The position numbers and the translations under genes were made by a program. From positions 1 through 32,784 of the IMG/VR virus record IMGVR_UViG_3300010885_016343: a DNA stretch of 32,784 bases, one strand, 5' to 3'. Shown in pieces: positions 22,634 through 29,320 of this stretch. The DNA comes from a virus. Numbering within the stretch: the first letter of the stretch is position 1; each line of letters begins with the position of its first letter. Below the pieces are notes generated by a model. That model did no database searches, was not told the DNA's origin, and saw only the letters and a list, made by a program, of their open reading frames with translations.

Positions 22634-24313
22634 ATGTATGAATATCAACGTCGCCTTCTGAACGAGGCCGCTAAGCACGGTAAACTGTCCCCCAAGGAAA
22701 CTGTCAACCTTCCCGAGGAATGTCAAGACATCATCACCGAGGGAATCACGGTCATGCCGGGGGCAGAGAAGGCGGTCATGACTGCTGGTGCCGATGTCCC
22801 ATCGTATCGCAAAATCCTCAAGGTTCTCCAAAACAGGATCGGTGGTCCTCATGCCCTTGTGCTTGACGTAACGACCCCCACAGGCCCCGGTGCCCGTCGT
22901 GGCAATCTCACGGGCGAAGAGGCGGAAGTCAAGATCGTCAAGATCGCCGACATCGGCAAGTTTGAGTTGAGAGGCTACACCTTGCCCTCGATCAAGCCGG
23001 GTGCCAAGGCCACTCGCACATGGCAAGACTATAAGAGCGATGTCACCATCCTCGCCGTCAACGAGTCGGTTCAGGAGGAGACTGAGAACCTCTCCGAGGA
23101 ATCCGATCCAATCGCCCTTGCCATGAAAATGGCCGCCCTTGCCAAAAAGAACTTGGCGGTCTCCACGAAACTGGCACAAAAGAAGGACAAGAAGCACGAC
23201 TCCCAGTGGGGAATTGGGTACAGAGCCTTCCTACATGCTTTCACCACGGGTGACATGAGTAAAATCTTCAATATCACTGGAGATCAGAACGCTGGATACA
23301 TCGCCGCCCGCAAGGATGTGGCATCCCTCACTCCGCTCAAGGAGTCCTACGAGGAAGAAAGCGACACCCTCTCCGAAATGACAGGCAAGGAAGCCTCCCA
23401 GATTCTCGGAACGCTGTTGGCCCAAAAAGGGACTGGCAAACCCGCCAAGGTCAAGGTCGTGAAGTCCACTCCCCTTTCGACCAAACTCAAGGTCGGCATG
23501 GAGTACGGCATTTACACGGGCACGGGTGGACGCATGAGAGCAGGTCCCGATGGAAAGGCAACCTCGCCGTTGCTCGCCGACAAGATGTGGGTGTTGTCCG
23601 GTGGTTCGGGTTCAAGCCTGATGAAAACCGGCAATCTCCTCGGAACGAACATCGCCAAGGCCATCAAGAACGGCGAACTTCAGATCGTGAAAGAAGAGGT
23701 CGAGCAGACCGATGAAGCATATGCTCCTTCGTGGGCGTTCAGTCAACGCAAGCAATACCCCATCCTCGGCCAGTTCAAGTACAAGGGCAATACATTCGAG
23801 TATCGTGCCATCGTCAAGGGAACTCCGGGCTCTGATTGGGCGTTGAGCCACGGAATGACCCACGAGGTCTTCCTCCGTCCCATATGGAACGATCACCGAG
23901 ACACCCGTTATGCCATCATCAAGGCTACGGTCGCTCAGGTCGCCGTGGACGAGGCTGAGGGTGGCAAGCCCGTCTACGAGAAGTGGGTCTTCACAAATCA
24001 CAAGAAGTACCCCACCGAGGGAGTGGAAGCCGAAGGAAACGACCTCGCCGAAGGTGCAGTGAAGGATGAACTGGAAGACTTCATTCTCGGTCTGCCCTCC
24101 CCCGCAGTCAGGAAGATCGCCGACCTGAGTTCGAAGGTTGGTGGTCTGAAGCCGAGCAACACCAATCTCAGCACTCAAATCAAACTCATTCTTCTTCAGT
24201 CGAACGCCAAACTGATTCTTGGCATCAAGAGCCGCAAGCCCTCCATGGAAGAGAGCATCAAGGCCATTCTCTACTGGTTCGATTCGATGATGGGCGAAGC
24301 GGGCGTACTCTAA
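22634..24313 (+). CDS. Large modular protein with capsid-targeting-like N-terminus and several gp21-type sites
   Basis: 559 aa, not recognised. It begins MYEYQRRLLNEAAKHG (LNE|A site). Globular stretches alternate with acidic linkers at about 143-158, 236-249, 353-361 and 462-475, three of which contain L-S-E or L-A-E (153-155, 246-248, 471-473). This is the layout expected of a polyprotein cut by gp21 into four or five small internal head proteins. One segment (about 370-455) is a compact beta-rich domain with a QYPILGQFKYKG strand. No catalytic motif is visible. Co-transcribed with the next gene, which carries the same tag. Confidence 0.75.
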   Translation: MYEYQRRLLNEAAKHGKLSPKETVNLPEECQDIITEGITVMPGAEKAVMTAGADVPSYRKILKVLQNRIGGPHALVLDVTTPTGPGARRGNLTGEEAEVKIVKIADIGKFELRGYTLPSIKPGAKATRTWQDYKSDVTILAVNESVQEETENLSEESDPIALAMKMAALAKKNLAVSTKLAQKKDKKHDSQWGIGYRAFLHAFTTGDMSKIFNITGDQNAGYIAARKDVASLTPLKESYEEESDTLSEMTGKEASQILGTLLAQKGTGKPAKVKVVKSTPLSTKLKVGMEYGIYTGTGGRMRAGPDGKATSPLLADKMWVLSGGSGSSLMKTGNLLGTNIAKAIKNGELQIVKEEVEQTDEAYAPSWAFSQRKQYPILGQFKYKGNTFEYRAIVKGTPGSDWALSHGMTHEVFLRPIWNDHRDTRYAIIKATVAQVAVDEAEGGKPVYEKWVFTNHKKYPTEGVEAEGNDLAEGAVKDELEDFILGLPSPAVRKIADLSSKVGGLKPSNTNLSTQIKLILLQSNAKLILGIKSRKPSMEESIKAILYWFDSMMGEAGVL

Positions 24314-24325
24314 CAGGGAATCTCA

Positions 24326-24766
24326 ATGTACCACTTTCAGCGTCAAATCATTGAAGAGGCCAAGAAGTACAACAAGCCGCCTCTGGACGGCTCCACGGAA
24401 GCGGCCATGGCGAATCTGGATGACGTAGACCTTATGGAAGGTTCCACTCAACAGGAAGAAGCCGCTACGATCGTAGCCAACAATCCAATCAACAAGGGCA
24501 CCGAAGACATCAACAAACGCACGGCTGAGATGCTCAAGAAGTATCGGGTTCCTCCGTCCTTCATCTCTGATTACGGCAAGTTGAGGAAGAAGAAGGAAAT
24601 GCTCCCCGGTTCTCGAATCATGTGGAGCAGGGATGACCGTGATCTCGACGTGATTCCCGCCAAGGACATTCAGACTTTCCAGAAGGATGGGTGGGTCATC
24701 ATCGAGGGCGTGATGAGCATGGGAAATGATGACTTCGTTATTGCTCGGAATTTCTTGACTGAGTGA
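24326..24766 (+). CDS. Unrecognised protein with capsid-targeting-like N-terminus, 146 aa
   Basis: It begins MYHFQRQIIEEAKKYNKPP, matching the tag at 22634 (M-Y-x-[YF]-Q-R), with IEE|A as a gp21-type site. A low-complexity acidic linker (about 20-50) leads to a C-terminal domain (LPGSRIMWSRDDRDLDVIP, DGWVIIEGVM) that looks like a small beta barrel. AGGGA precedes the ATG. It is the last plus-strand gene of the window, and its 3' end overlaps the convergent glycosyltransferase by 29 nt. Confidence 0.78.
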   Translation: MYHFQRQIIEEAKKYNKPPLDGSTEAAMANLDDVDLMEGSTQQEEAATIVANNPINKGTEDINKRTAEMLKKYRVPPSFISDYGKLRKKKEMLPGSRIMWSRDDRDLDVIPAKDIQTFQKDGWVIIEGVMSMGNDDFVIARNFLTE

Positions 24767-25766
24767 GATGGCTCAGGAATCTCTCGGTACACCGAACCCA
24801 AGAGAACTCCTTCGCCAACTCGATCGCCGACTGGACATTCGAATCGGCAAGGCAATCGTTGACCGCCTTCTGTAGATCGTTGCTGATGTAGCAACAGTTG
24901 GATGCAAGTTTCGGATCGTGAGAATAGATGTCGATCGGTCCCGGTTCGGGATATGAGGCAAACGGTGTCCCGCAGGCAAGGGATTCCAGCAGGACCAATC
25001 CATATGTGTCGCTCTTGCTCGGAAACACCATGACATCCGCCATGGAATAGTTTCGGGCCAGTTCCTCTCCCTTTTTCGTTCCCACGAAGACGACATCCGG
25101 ATTGCTTCGTTTGAGTTTCTCCAGAATGGGACCGTCACCCACGACCACCTTCGTTCCCTGAGTCTTGAGAGACATGAAAGCCTGTATGTTCTTCTCCACA
25201 GAAACCCTGCCGACGTACATCACGATCGGACGGGGGAGCGGAGACGAATTCTTCTCGTATGGTTTGAAGTGAATAAGATTGACACCTCGATTCCATATGA
25301 CCACGTTCTGAAACTCACGGTTCTTCAAATCAATCGCCATCGCCGTGGTCGGGACCATCACCTTGCGTGAGAGGGAATGAAACCATCGGAAATAGGCATA
25401 TGAAACAAAGAGGGGAATACCGCACATCTTCTTGAGATACTCGGGGAATCGTGTGTGGTATGAGGTCGTGAAGTTGATTCCTTCCTTGACGCAATGGAAT
25501 CTTGCCATCAGACCGATAGGACCCTCTGTCGCAATGTGAACGAAGTCGGGCTTGCATTTTGCGAATAGAGCCCTGACCTTGTCCATGTCCGGCAACGATA
25601 GGGGAATTTCCTTGTAGAATGGGCAGGAAACGGTTTCAAAATCAGAGGGTGTCATGAAGTTGACGGTGTGCCCCATGAGGCGGAGATTGTCCGCCGTCAT
25701 CTCCATGGTTCGAACCACGCCGTTCACTTGCGGGTGCCATGCGTCCGTGGCAATCAAGATTCTCAT
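24738..25766 (-). CDS. Family 4 glycosyltransferase (GT-B; MgtA/SqdX-like)
   Basis: 342 aa. N-terminal acceptor-domain motif HPQVNGVVRT (11-20), YHTRFPEY (103-110), donor-domain YVGRVSVEKN (184-193), and the sugar-nucleotide site SDTYGLVLLESLACGTP (252-268), with Glu261 and Asp253 in the usual E-x7-E position. These resemble mannosyl- and sulfoquinovosyl-transferases acting on diacylglycerol lipids. There is no signal peptide; it is probably a peripheral membrane enzyme using a UDP- or GDP-sugar. Its ATG overlaps the stop of the phosphoesterase (ATGA). Likely role: altering host envelope glycolipid during late infection. Acceptor and donor are unknown. Confidence 0.9.
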   Translation of the reverse strand: MRILIATDAWHPQVNGVVRTMEMTADNLRLMGHTVNFMTPSDFETVSCPFYKEIPLSLPDMDKVRALFAKCKPDFVHIATEGPIGLMARFHCVKEGINFTTSYHTRFPEYLKKMCGIPLFVSYAYFRWFHSLSRKVMVPTTAMAIDLKNREFQNVVIWNRGVNLIHFKPYEKNSSPLPRPIVMYVGRVSVEKNIQAFMSLKTQGTKVVVGDGPILEKLKRSNPDVVFVGTKKGEELARNYSMADVMVFPSKSDTYGLVLLESLACGTPFASYPEPGPIDIYSHDPKLASNCCYISNDLQKAVNDCLADSNVQSAIELAKEFSWVRCTERFLSHLTQSRNSEQ

Positions 25767-26524
25767 GAAGCACTCTCCCGATAGGATTCCAACTTCAATC
25801 CACCCTGTCCTCGGTCGATGACGTAGTTCAGGTTGGCGATGTCAGTCCAACATCCGCAGTTGAGGTAGTGAATCCCGTCGATCATCTTGTCGGCGGGGTC
25901 GTGTATGTGTCCGCAGATCACCCCGTCGTAGCCGTGGCTCTTGGCATACTCGGCGAGGGTCTTTTCGAAGTTGCTTATGAAATACGCCGCCTTCTTGACC
26001 TTGACCTTGACCATCTTGGACAGGCTGAAATAGCGAAGTCCCAGCAGTCTTCGAATACGATTGTACACCTCGTTGATGTCCATCATCACCTCGTAGCCGA
26101 TGTCTCCCAGTTTACCGACCCATGTACTCCAGTCGTATTGGCTCAGTATGTCGAACTGGTGACCGTGAATCACGAGATACTTTCGGCCATCGGAGGCGAT
26201 GTATTCGCACCTTTCGTGGAGGTAGATGTTTCCGAATGATTTGGTCTCCTCGAATCGACTCAGGATTTCGTCGTGGTTTCCGTAGATGTAATGGACCTGA
26301 CGATCCTTCTTGGAACGCTTGAGGAGTTTGCGGACGATGTTGATGTGATTCTTTTGCTCGTCCTTGGAGAACTTGAAGGCTTGAGTAAGCCTCCAGATGT
26401 CGATGATGTCCCCGACGAGATAGGTCTCAACGCTGTCGTTGGTCTTGAGGAACTCGCTGAGATGCTCCGACTTGCACTTTCGAGAGGCGATGTGAAGGTC
26501 AGACAGAAAGATGGCCTTGTTCAA
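25763..26524 (-). CDS. Calcineurin-like metallophosphoesterase, LpxH-like
   Basis: 253 aa. All five metal-binding motifs are present: SDLH (8-11), GDIID (38-42), GNHDE (82-86), HGH (120-122) and GHIH (205-208). The closest recalled relatives are UDP-2,3-diacylglucosamine diphosphatase (LpxH)-type enzymes. The start is TTG: an in-frame stop lies just upstream, SDLH must be near the N-terminus, and GGAG lies 9 nt before it. It is coupled to the glycosyltransferase. In bacteria, LpxH-like enzymes beside GT4 genes often act in lipid headgroup metabolism, which suggests a two-step pathway; this is inference. Confidence 0.9.
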   Translation of the reverse strand: MNKAIFLSDLHIASRKCKSEHLSEFLKTNDSVETYLVGDIIDIWRLTQAFKFSKDEQKNHINIVRKLLKRSKKDRQVHYIYGNHDEILSRFEETKSFGNIYLHERCEYIASDGRKYLVIHGHQFDILSQYDWSTWVGKLGDIGYEVMMDINEVYNRIRRLLGLRYFSLSKMVKVKVKKAAYFISNFEKTLAEYAKSHGYDGVICGHIHDPADKMIDGIHYLNCGCWTDIANLNYVIDRGQGGLKLESYRESAS

Positions 26525-26545
26525 TGGTCATTTCTCCATATTGCA

Positions 26546-26553
26546 TATTTAGG
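26546..26553 (-). promoter_or_regulatory. Late promoter CCTAAATA on the minus strand
   Basis: The minus-strand octamer predicts +1 at 26540, leaving a 15-nt leader with GGAG before the TTG at 26524. It is the only late octamer found on the minus strand and gives the phosphoesterase/glycosyltransferase pair late expression. Confidence 0.72.
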
Positions 26554-26586
26554 CCATTCATCGAATGACCAATGCTCGGAGAAACA

Positions 26587-26630
26587 CCCGCCACGTAAGC
26601 CTTAGGGCAGCACGTTCTGGCGGGTTTTTC
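26587..26630. terminator. Bidirectional intrinsic terminator
   Basis: A perfect 7-bp stem CCCGCCA/TGGCGGG (26587-26593 with 26618-26624) with further pairing inside. TTTTTCTTT follows on the plus strand; TGTTTCT follows on the minus strand. It overlaps the stop of the zinc-ribbon gene, ends the minus-strand early region, and insulates the late promoter just beyond. Confidence 0.75.
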
Positions 26631-26994
26631 TTTCCTGCTTCCTATTTTCCGTACATGACGGGCACAGAGTCTTGACCCAATAAGCCGAGTCGTCTATCTT
26701 GACGTTCTCGGTGCTTCCGCACTTCTCGCAGGTCTTGCTGGCGGCGATATAGATTTCGCCCATTTCCTTGTAGAACTTGCTTGCGACTTCGTTCTCGGTG
26801 AACTTGCCGCTGATGTGAATACAGAGTGCGGCGAACTTCTCCTTCACCTGAAGGAATCGAATGATGTTCCCCCTGCTCGTGTAGTCCTCTGCCAGACGGA
26901 GGGCCTGCTCAACGAGGGGAACCCACCCGTCCCCCACGCATATGTCTTTGGTTTGCATAATGTTTTCGTACTTCTTCAGGAGTTCTTCTTTCAT
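26602..26994 (-). CDS. Phage zinc-ribbon protein, 130 aa
   Basis: Contains VGDGWVPLVEQALRLAEDY, then QVKEKFAALCIHISG, and a C-terminal ribbon with CEKCG (about 95-99) and CPSC paired across about 18 residues. I recall this arrangement (VGDGW, IKEKFG-L, CxxCG, TLC) as a widespread small phage family of unknown role. Probably one structural zinc ion. Its ATG overlaps the TAA of the prepilin-like gene (TAATG), so the two are coupled. A terminator covers its 3' end. Confidence 0.82.
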   Translation of the reverse strand: MKEELLKKYENIMQTKDICVGDGWVPLVEQALRLAEDYTSRGNIIRFLQVKEKFAALCIHISGKFTENEVASKFYKEMGEIYIAASKTCEKCGSTENVKIDDSAYWVKTLCPSCTENRKQERKTRQNVLP

Positions 26995-27539
26995 TAGTTG
27001 ATCCTTTGCTGAACGGGGATTCGTCCGATTCGATGATAGTCAAGCACGTTCGTGGAGCGAAGGGGAATGACCACGATGGGCTTCTCCTTCTCGAACTCCT
27101 GAATCGTCAGCGAATCGTCATGCACCTCATGGACGAATCCGTACCAACTGATGACCTTGTCGCCGTTCACCGGCACATAGTTCTGATGAAGCATGACGAG
27201 GAACTCGGGCTCAAGTCCACGGGGAGACATCACGGAGAAGGCAACCGAGTTGGTCTGTAGGTTCGGGAGAAGGTAGGTTGCGACCATGACCCGAATGCCG
27301 TTGTCGGTGGAGAAGATGGATTCGATGGTCCATCCCTCGGTGAAGGGGTATTCATTTCGGTCAAGGTTTTCAAACAATACCTCTCCGCTTCGGCGTGCGG
27401 ATCGACCCAGCACCTCCTCGGTGTTCGTCTTGATTCGATTGGTCTCCACGAGGAAGACCGTCGCCACGGCCACGAGAGCCAAGGCCAGCACGAACACCCC
27501 TATGAGGATCTCCACGAGACTGAATGCCCTGCGTGCCAT
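26994..27539 (-). CDS. Type IV prepilin-like protein (pseudopilin)
   Basis: 181 aa from the second of two adjacent ATGs, chosen for GGAGG spacing. The N-terminus is a class III prepilin leader: short basic MARRA, cleavage before FSLVE with Glu at +5, then a hydrophobic helix of about 20 residues (ILIGVFVLALALVAVATVF). The rest is a beta-rich globular domain (FLVMLHQNYVPVNGDKVISWYG), as in minor pilins and type II secretion pseudopilins (PilV/GspI type). Known role of such proteins: assembly into an inner-membrane pseudopilus after PilD processing. In a phage it may interfere with host pili or secretion. It is coupled to both neighbours by overlapping start/stop codons. Confidence 0.85.
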   Translation of the reverse strand: MARRAFSLVEILIGVFVLALALVAVATVFLVETNRIKTNTEEVLGRSARRSGEVLFENLDRNEYPFTEGWTIESIFSTDNGIRVMVATYLLPNLQTNSVAFSVMSPRGLEPEFLVMLHQNYVPVNGDKVISWYGFVHEVHDDSLTIQEFEKEKPIVVIPLRSTNVLDYHRIGRIPVQQRIN

Positions 27540-27700
27540 CATTCCCTCCACCTTCGATCACAAGTGGTGCAAACACGGCGTTCGATGCCCCACCAAACCT
27601 CACGAAACGTCCAGTCCCACCCGGTGCAGTGATCGCACTTGTAGGTGGGTTGCATGAAGCAACGCTTCAGGTAGTTCAGTTTCCATCTCCAATTCTTCAT
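27539..27700 (-). CDS. Small zinc-finger protein, 53 aa
   Basis: Begins MKNWRWKLNYLKRCF and has two CxxC pairs (CDHC near 22-25 and CTTC near 44-47) separated by an aromatic-rich stretch (WDWTFREVWWG): a single-zinc treble-clef or ribbon. The stop overlaps the prepilin start (AATGATG). There is no ribosome site; the ATG lies only 2 nt after the 3' end of the tRNA-like RNA. A start at Met16 is possible but would lose little. The function is unknown. Confidence 0.6.
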   Translation of the reverse strand: MKNWRWKLNYLKRCFMQPTYKCDHCTGWDWTFREVWWGIERRVCTTCDRRWRE

Positions 27701-27702
27701 AA

Positions 27703-27846
27703 AAGAGCATAAGGGATTCGAACCCTTTGTTGCACCGCAGGTGTCATCGGCTCGCTCACGGGTTGGTCTGACAGGCCCTTTCGGGTGACCCGCTGCTTTG
27801 TGCTTTCGCCGTCCTACGCTACTCGTTCCCACCGAGTTGATGCTCT
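27703..27846 (-). ncRNA. 144-nt RNA with tRNA-like ends and a large internal insert
   Basis: On the minus strand, a perfect 7-bp acceptor stem (AGAGCAT with ATGCTCT), a D-arm-like hairpin ACTC/GAGT, and a canonical T arm AAGGG-TTCGAAT-CCCTT bracket a 93-nt region. That region folds into its own elements: CGGC/GCCG, CGGGT/ACCCG around a CCC-GAAA-GGG hairpin, and a CACC-TGC-GGTG hairpin. No ordinary anticodon arm is evident. It is too long for a class II or selenocysteine tRNA and too short for a group I intron-containing tRNA, and it lacks tmRNA landmarks. T4 makes stable RNAs of similar size (RNA C and D) of unknown role. A 6-bp hairpin (27862-27881) lies just upstream. Confidence 0.7.
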
Positions 27847-27929
27847 CCTGATCTGGGCGTGTGTGAGATTCGATGCTCACATTGCGACACGAGGTCGGTC
27901 TTGTCTTAGAGGAACACGTTCTCCCACGA

Positions 27930-28031
27930 TCAATTGTATCTGTCAAAGTCACTGCGGTCGCTCATCAGGAAAATCAATGTGATGATCCCCAGCACGGACA
28001 AGACCCCACATGCGATGACGACCCCTCCCAT
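27930..28031 (-). CDS. Tiny membrane protein, 33 aa
   Basis: MGGVVIACGVLSVLG followed by more hydrophobic residues makes one transmembrane helix (about 3-22), ending in a charged tail (SDRSDFDRYN). AAGGAG lies upstream of the ATG, inside the end of the preceding gene, and the start is 5 nt beyond that gene's stop. The function is unknown. Confidence 0.6.
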   Translation of the reverse strand: MGGVVIACGVLSVLGIITLIFLMSDRSDFDRYN

Positions 28032-28036
28032 TCGAA

Positions 28037-28330
28037 TCAAGGCTCCTTGGGGTCGTTCTGGGGATCGGATTCCGGAGAGGAATCCCATCCTTGATTGTCC
28101 CATTCCGGCCTGAACACCCAGTTCATTCGATACTGAGCCATTCCCAGTGCGATGTTCCAGCAGGTCCGGAAGCAAGGGTGACGAAAGTCCTCGGGGGTTT
28201 CCGTCCCCTGCTCAACGGAGCGAACCCAGCAGTGAGCCGCTTCGAACGGAATCCAGAGATAGTGTCGCAGTCGCCAGATCTTGACGGGAAGGGAACAATC
28301 TTGAAAGGTCTTTTCCATGGGGATGCTCAC
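28037..28330 (-). CDS. Unrecognised protein, 97 aa
   Basis: A GTG start overlapping the upstream TGA (GTGA); an in-frame ATG four codons later is the alternative. Rich in Trp, Cys and His (LRHYLWIPFEAAHCWVRS, HPCFRTCWNIALGM), with an acidic Pro/Asp tail. No known motif beyond the Cys/His spacing. One of a run of overlapping small minus-strand genes, probably early host-takeover functions. Confidence 0.72.
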   Translation of the reverse strand: MSIPMEKTFQDCSLPVKIWRLRHYLWIPFEAAHCWVRSVEQGTETPEDFRHPCFRTCWNIALGMAQYRMNWVFRPEWDNQGWDSSPESDPQNDPKEP

Positions 28331-28650
28331 AGTTTCGAACCATATTCATCGAGTGCTTTCTTGCACTCCTCAAGGGTGGGGAAGGGACCATTCCAATCGG
28401 TCCAAGTTTCTTCCCAGAAGATCCATCCACCCTTCTCCGGATCGTACTGAATCGGATTGCTCGCAGAGTCACGCTTCCACATTCCGCTCTGGATTTCCTT
28501 GTCGTTTCCGATCATGGAGTTCAGTCGAAAGGTGTCGGGGTAATGCTTCAGGAGTTGCTGGGCGATGGCACGGTAGTTCCCTTCGGTCAGGGCTAGGGAC
28601 TGAAGTAGATGCCGAGTGTTCGCAAGGGAATGATATTCGTGAATGCTCAC
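28327..28650 (-). CDS. Unrecognised protein, 107 aa
   Basis: A GTG start preceded by AAGGA and overlapping the stop of the tiny membrane gene upstream. The N-terminal half is helical (NTRHLLQSLALTEGNYRAI); the C-terminal half is Trp-rich (GGWIFWEETWTDWNGPFP) and ends in a helix. It is followed by a coupled gene through GTGA. No function is recognised. Confidence 0.75.
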   Translation of the reverse strand: MSIHEYHSLANTRHLLQSLALTEGNYRAIAQQLLKHYPDTFRLNSMIGNDKEIQSGMWKRDSASNPIQYDPEKGGWIFWEETWTDWNGPFPTLEECKKALDEYGSKL

Positions 28651-28757
28651 TTGTATCCTTCCTTGTCGATGAGTCGATGTGCCAAGTACCCGAGAACTGC
28701 GGAAGTGGCAATCACGAGCAATAGATTCAATACGACGTTCATGTTCAGTTCAGTCAC
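28647..28757 (-). CDS. Tiny membrane protein, 36 aa
   Basis: A GTG start overlapping the upstream TGA, with GGAGG nearby, and a stop overlapping the next GTG. The single hydrophobic helix VVLNLLLVIATSAVLGYLA covers residues about 7-25, followed by a basic/acidic tail. The overlaps on both sides support translation. The function is unknown. Confidence 0.6.
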   Translation of the reverse strand: MTELNMNVVLNLLLVIATSAVLGYLAHRLIDKEGYK

Positions 28758-28984
28758 TTGTTGTCCTCCAAGAAACCAGCACGGAGATTCTTCAGGATCT
28801 CGATGCGATTGATGTCGATCTCGTTCTCGATGAGGAAGTCATACGTTCGAACGATCGAATCGACCGCCTCATTCGCCTCCTCCATAAGGCCCGTATCGTC
28901 CTCTTCGTCGTCATGCCACTCGGTCCAGTCATCGTCACCGGACATGTCGAAGGATTCGAACTCGTAGTTGTGAATGCCGTCCAT
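28754..28984 (-). CDS. Small acidic protein, 76 aa
   Basis: Very acidic N-terminal half (GDDDWTEWHDDEEDD), then a helical half (ANEAVDSIVRTYDFLIENE). Such acidic mini-proteins in phage early regions can mimic DNA or bind host enzymes, but nothing specific is seen. GAGGA precedes the ATG. The 5' and 3' neighbours are contiguous or overlapping. Confidence 0.72.
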   Translation of the reverse strand: MDGIHNYEFESFDMSGDDDWTEWHDDEEDDTGLMEEANEAVDSIVRTYDFLIENEIDINRIEILKNLRAGFLEDNK

Positions 28985-29182
28985 TCAATCCTCCGTGCTG
29001 GTCATGGTGGTGGTTCGATGAGACGAGGGAGGCATCGACAGGGACTGCTCCACGACGGAGTCCACCGGCGAGACGATCGTTTGCTGAACGCTGTTCGGAG
29101 GAATGTCGATGTGTCGAGTGATGCCATCGAACTCGATGGTGTAGAACAAACGGTCGTGATTCATCGTGTAAGATCGGTCCAT
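28985..29182 (-). CDS. Small unrecognised protein, 65 aa
   Basis: The start at the ATG preceded by AAAGGA is chosen over a longer frame. A beta-rich N-terminal part (HDRLFYTIEFDGITRHIDI) is followed by a Ser/Thr/Pro-rich disordered tail. No motif. It lies between a 41-aa frame and the acidic protein. Confidence 0.65.
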   Translation of the reverse strand: MDRSYTMNHDRLFYTIEFDGITRHIDIPPNSVQQTIVSPVDSVVEQSLSMPPSSHRTTTMTSTED

Positions 29183-29192
29183 ATGTTTCCTT

Positions 29193-29318
29193 TCAGTCCA
29201 CCCATCCATGCCCTCGGCTGAGATGCCACAGGCGATGCTTGAAGATTTCCCAACCAAGAGACAGCCAAGATCGTGCCGCATACTCCCCTTCGGGACAGTA
29301 CATCTTGTAGACTCTCAT
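29193..29318 (-). CDS. Small basic protein, 41 aa
   Basis: Begins MRVYKMYCPEGEYAARSWL and is rich in Trp, His and Arg (GWEIFKHRLWHLSRGHGW). AAGAGGTG precedes the ATG. It starts 2 nt after the preceding stop and ends 10 nt before the next ATG, which fits the packing of this operon. The function is unknown. Confidence 0.55.
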   Translation of the reverse strand: MRVYKMYCPEGEYAARSWLSLGWEIFKHRLWHLSRGHGWVD

Positions 29319-29320
29319 GT

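Noticed and set aside
27703-27846. tmRNA or group I intron-containing tRNA
   Set aside because: No tmRNA tag frame or conserved D-loop sequence is present, and the 93-nt insert is too short for a group I intron and lacks its conserved core elements.
27539-27952. A 137-aa reading frame running through the tRNA-like RNA into the zinc-finger protein
   Set aside because: Its first 84 residues are the translation of the structured RNA (for example GSNPLC from the T arm) and are low in hydrophobic residues. Only the last 53 residues look like protein.
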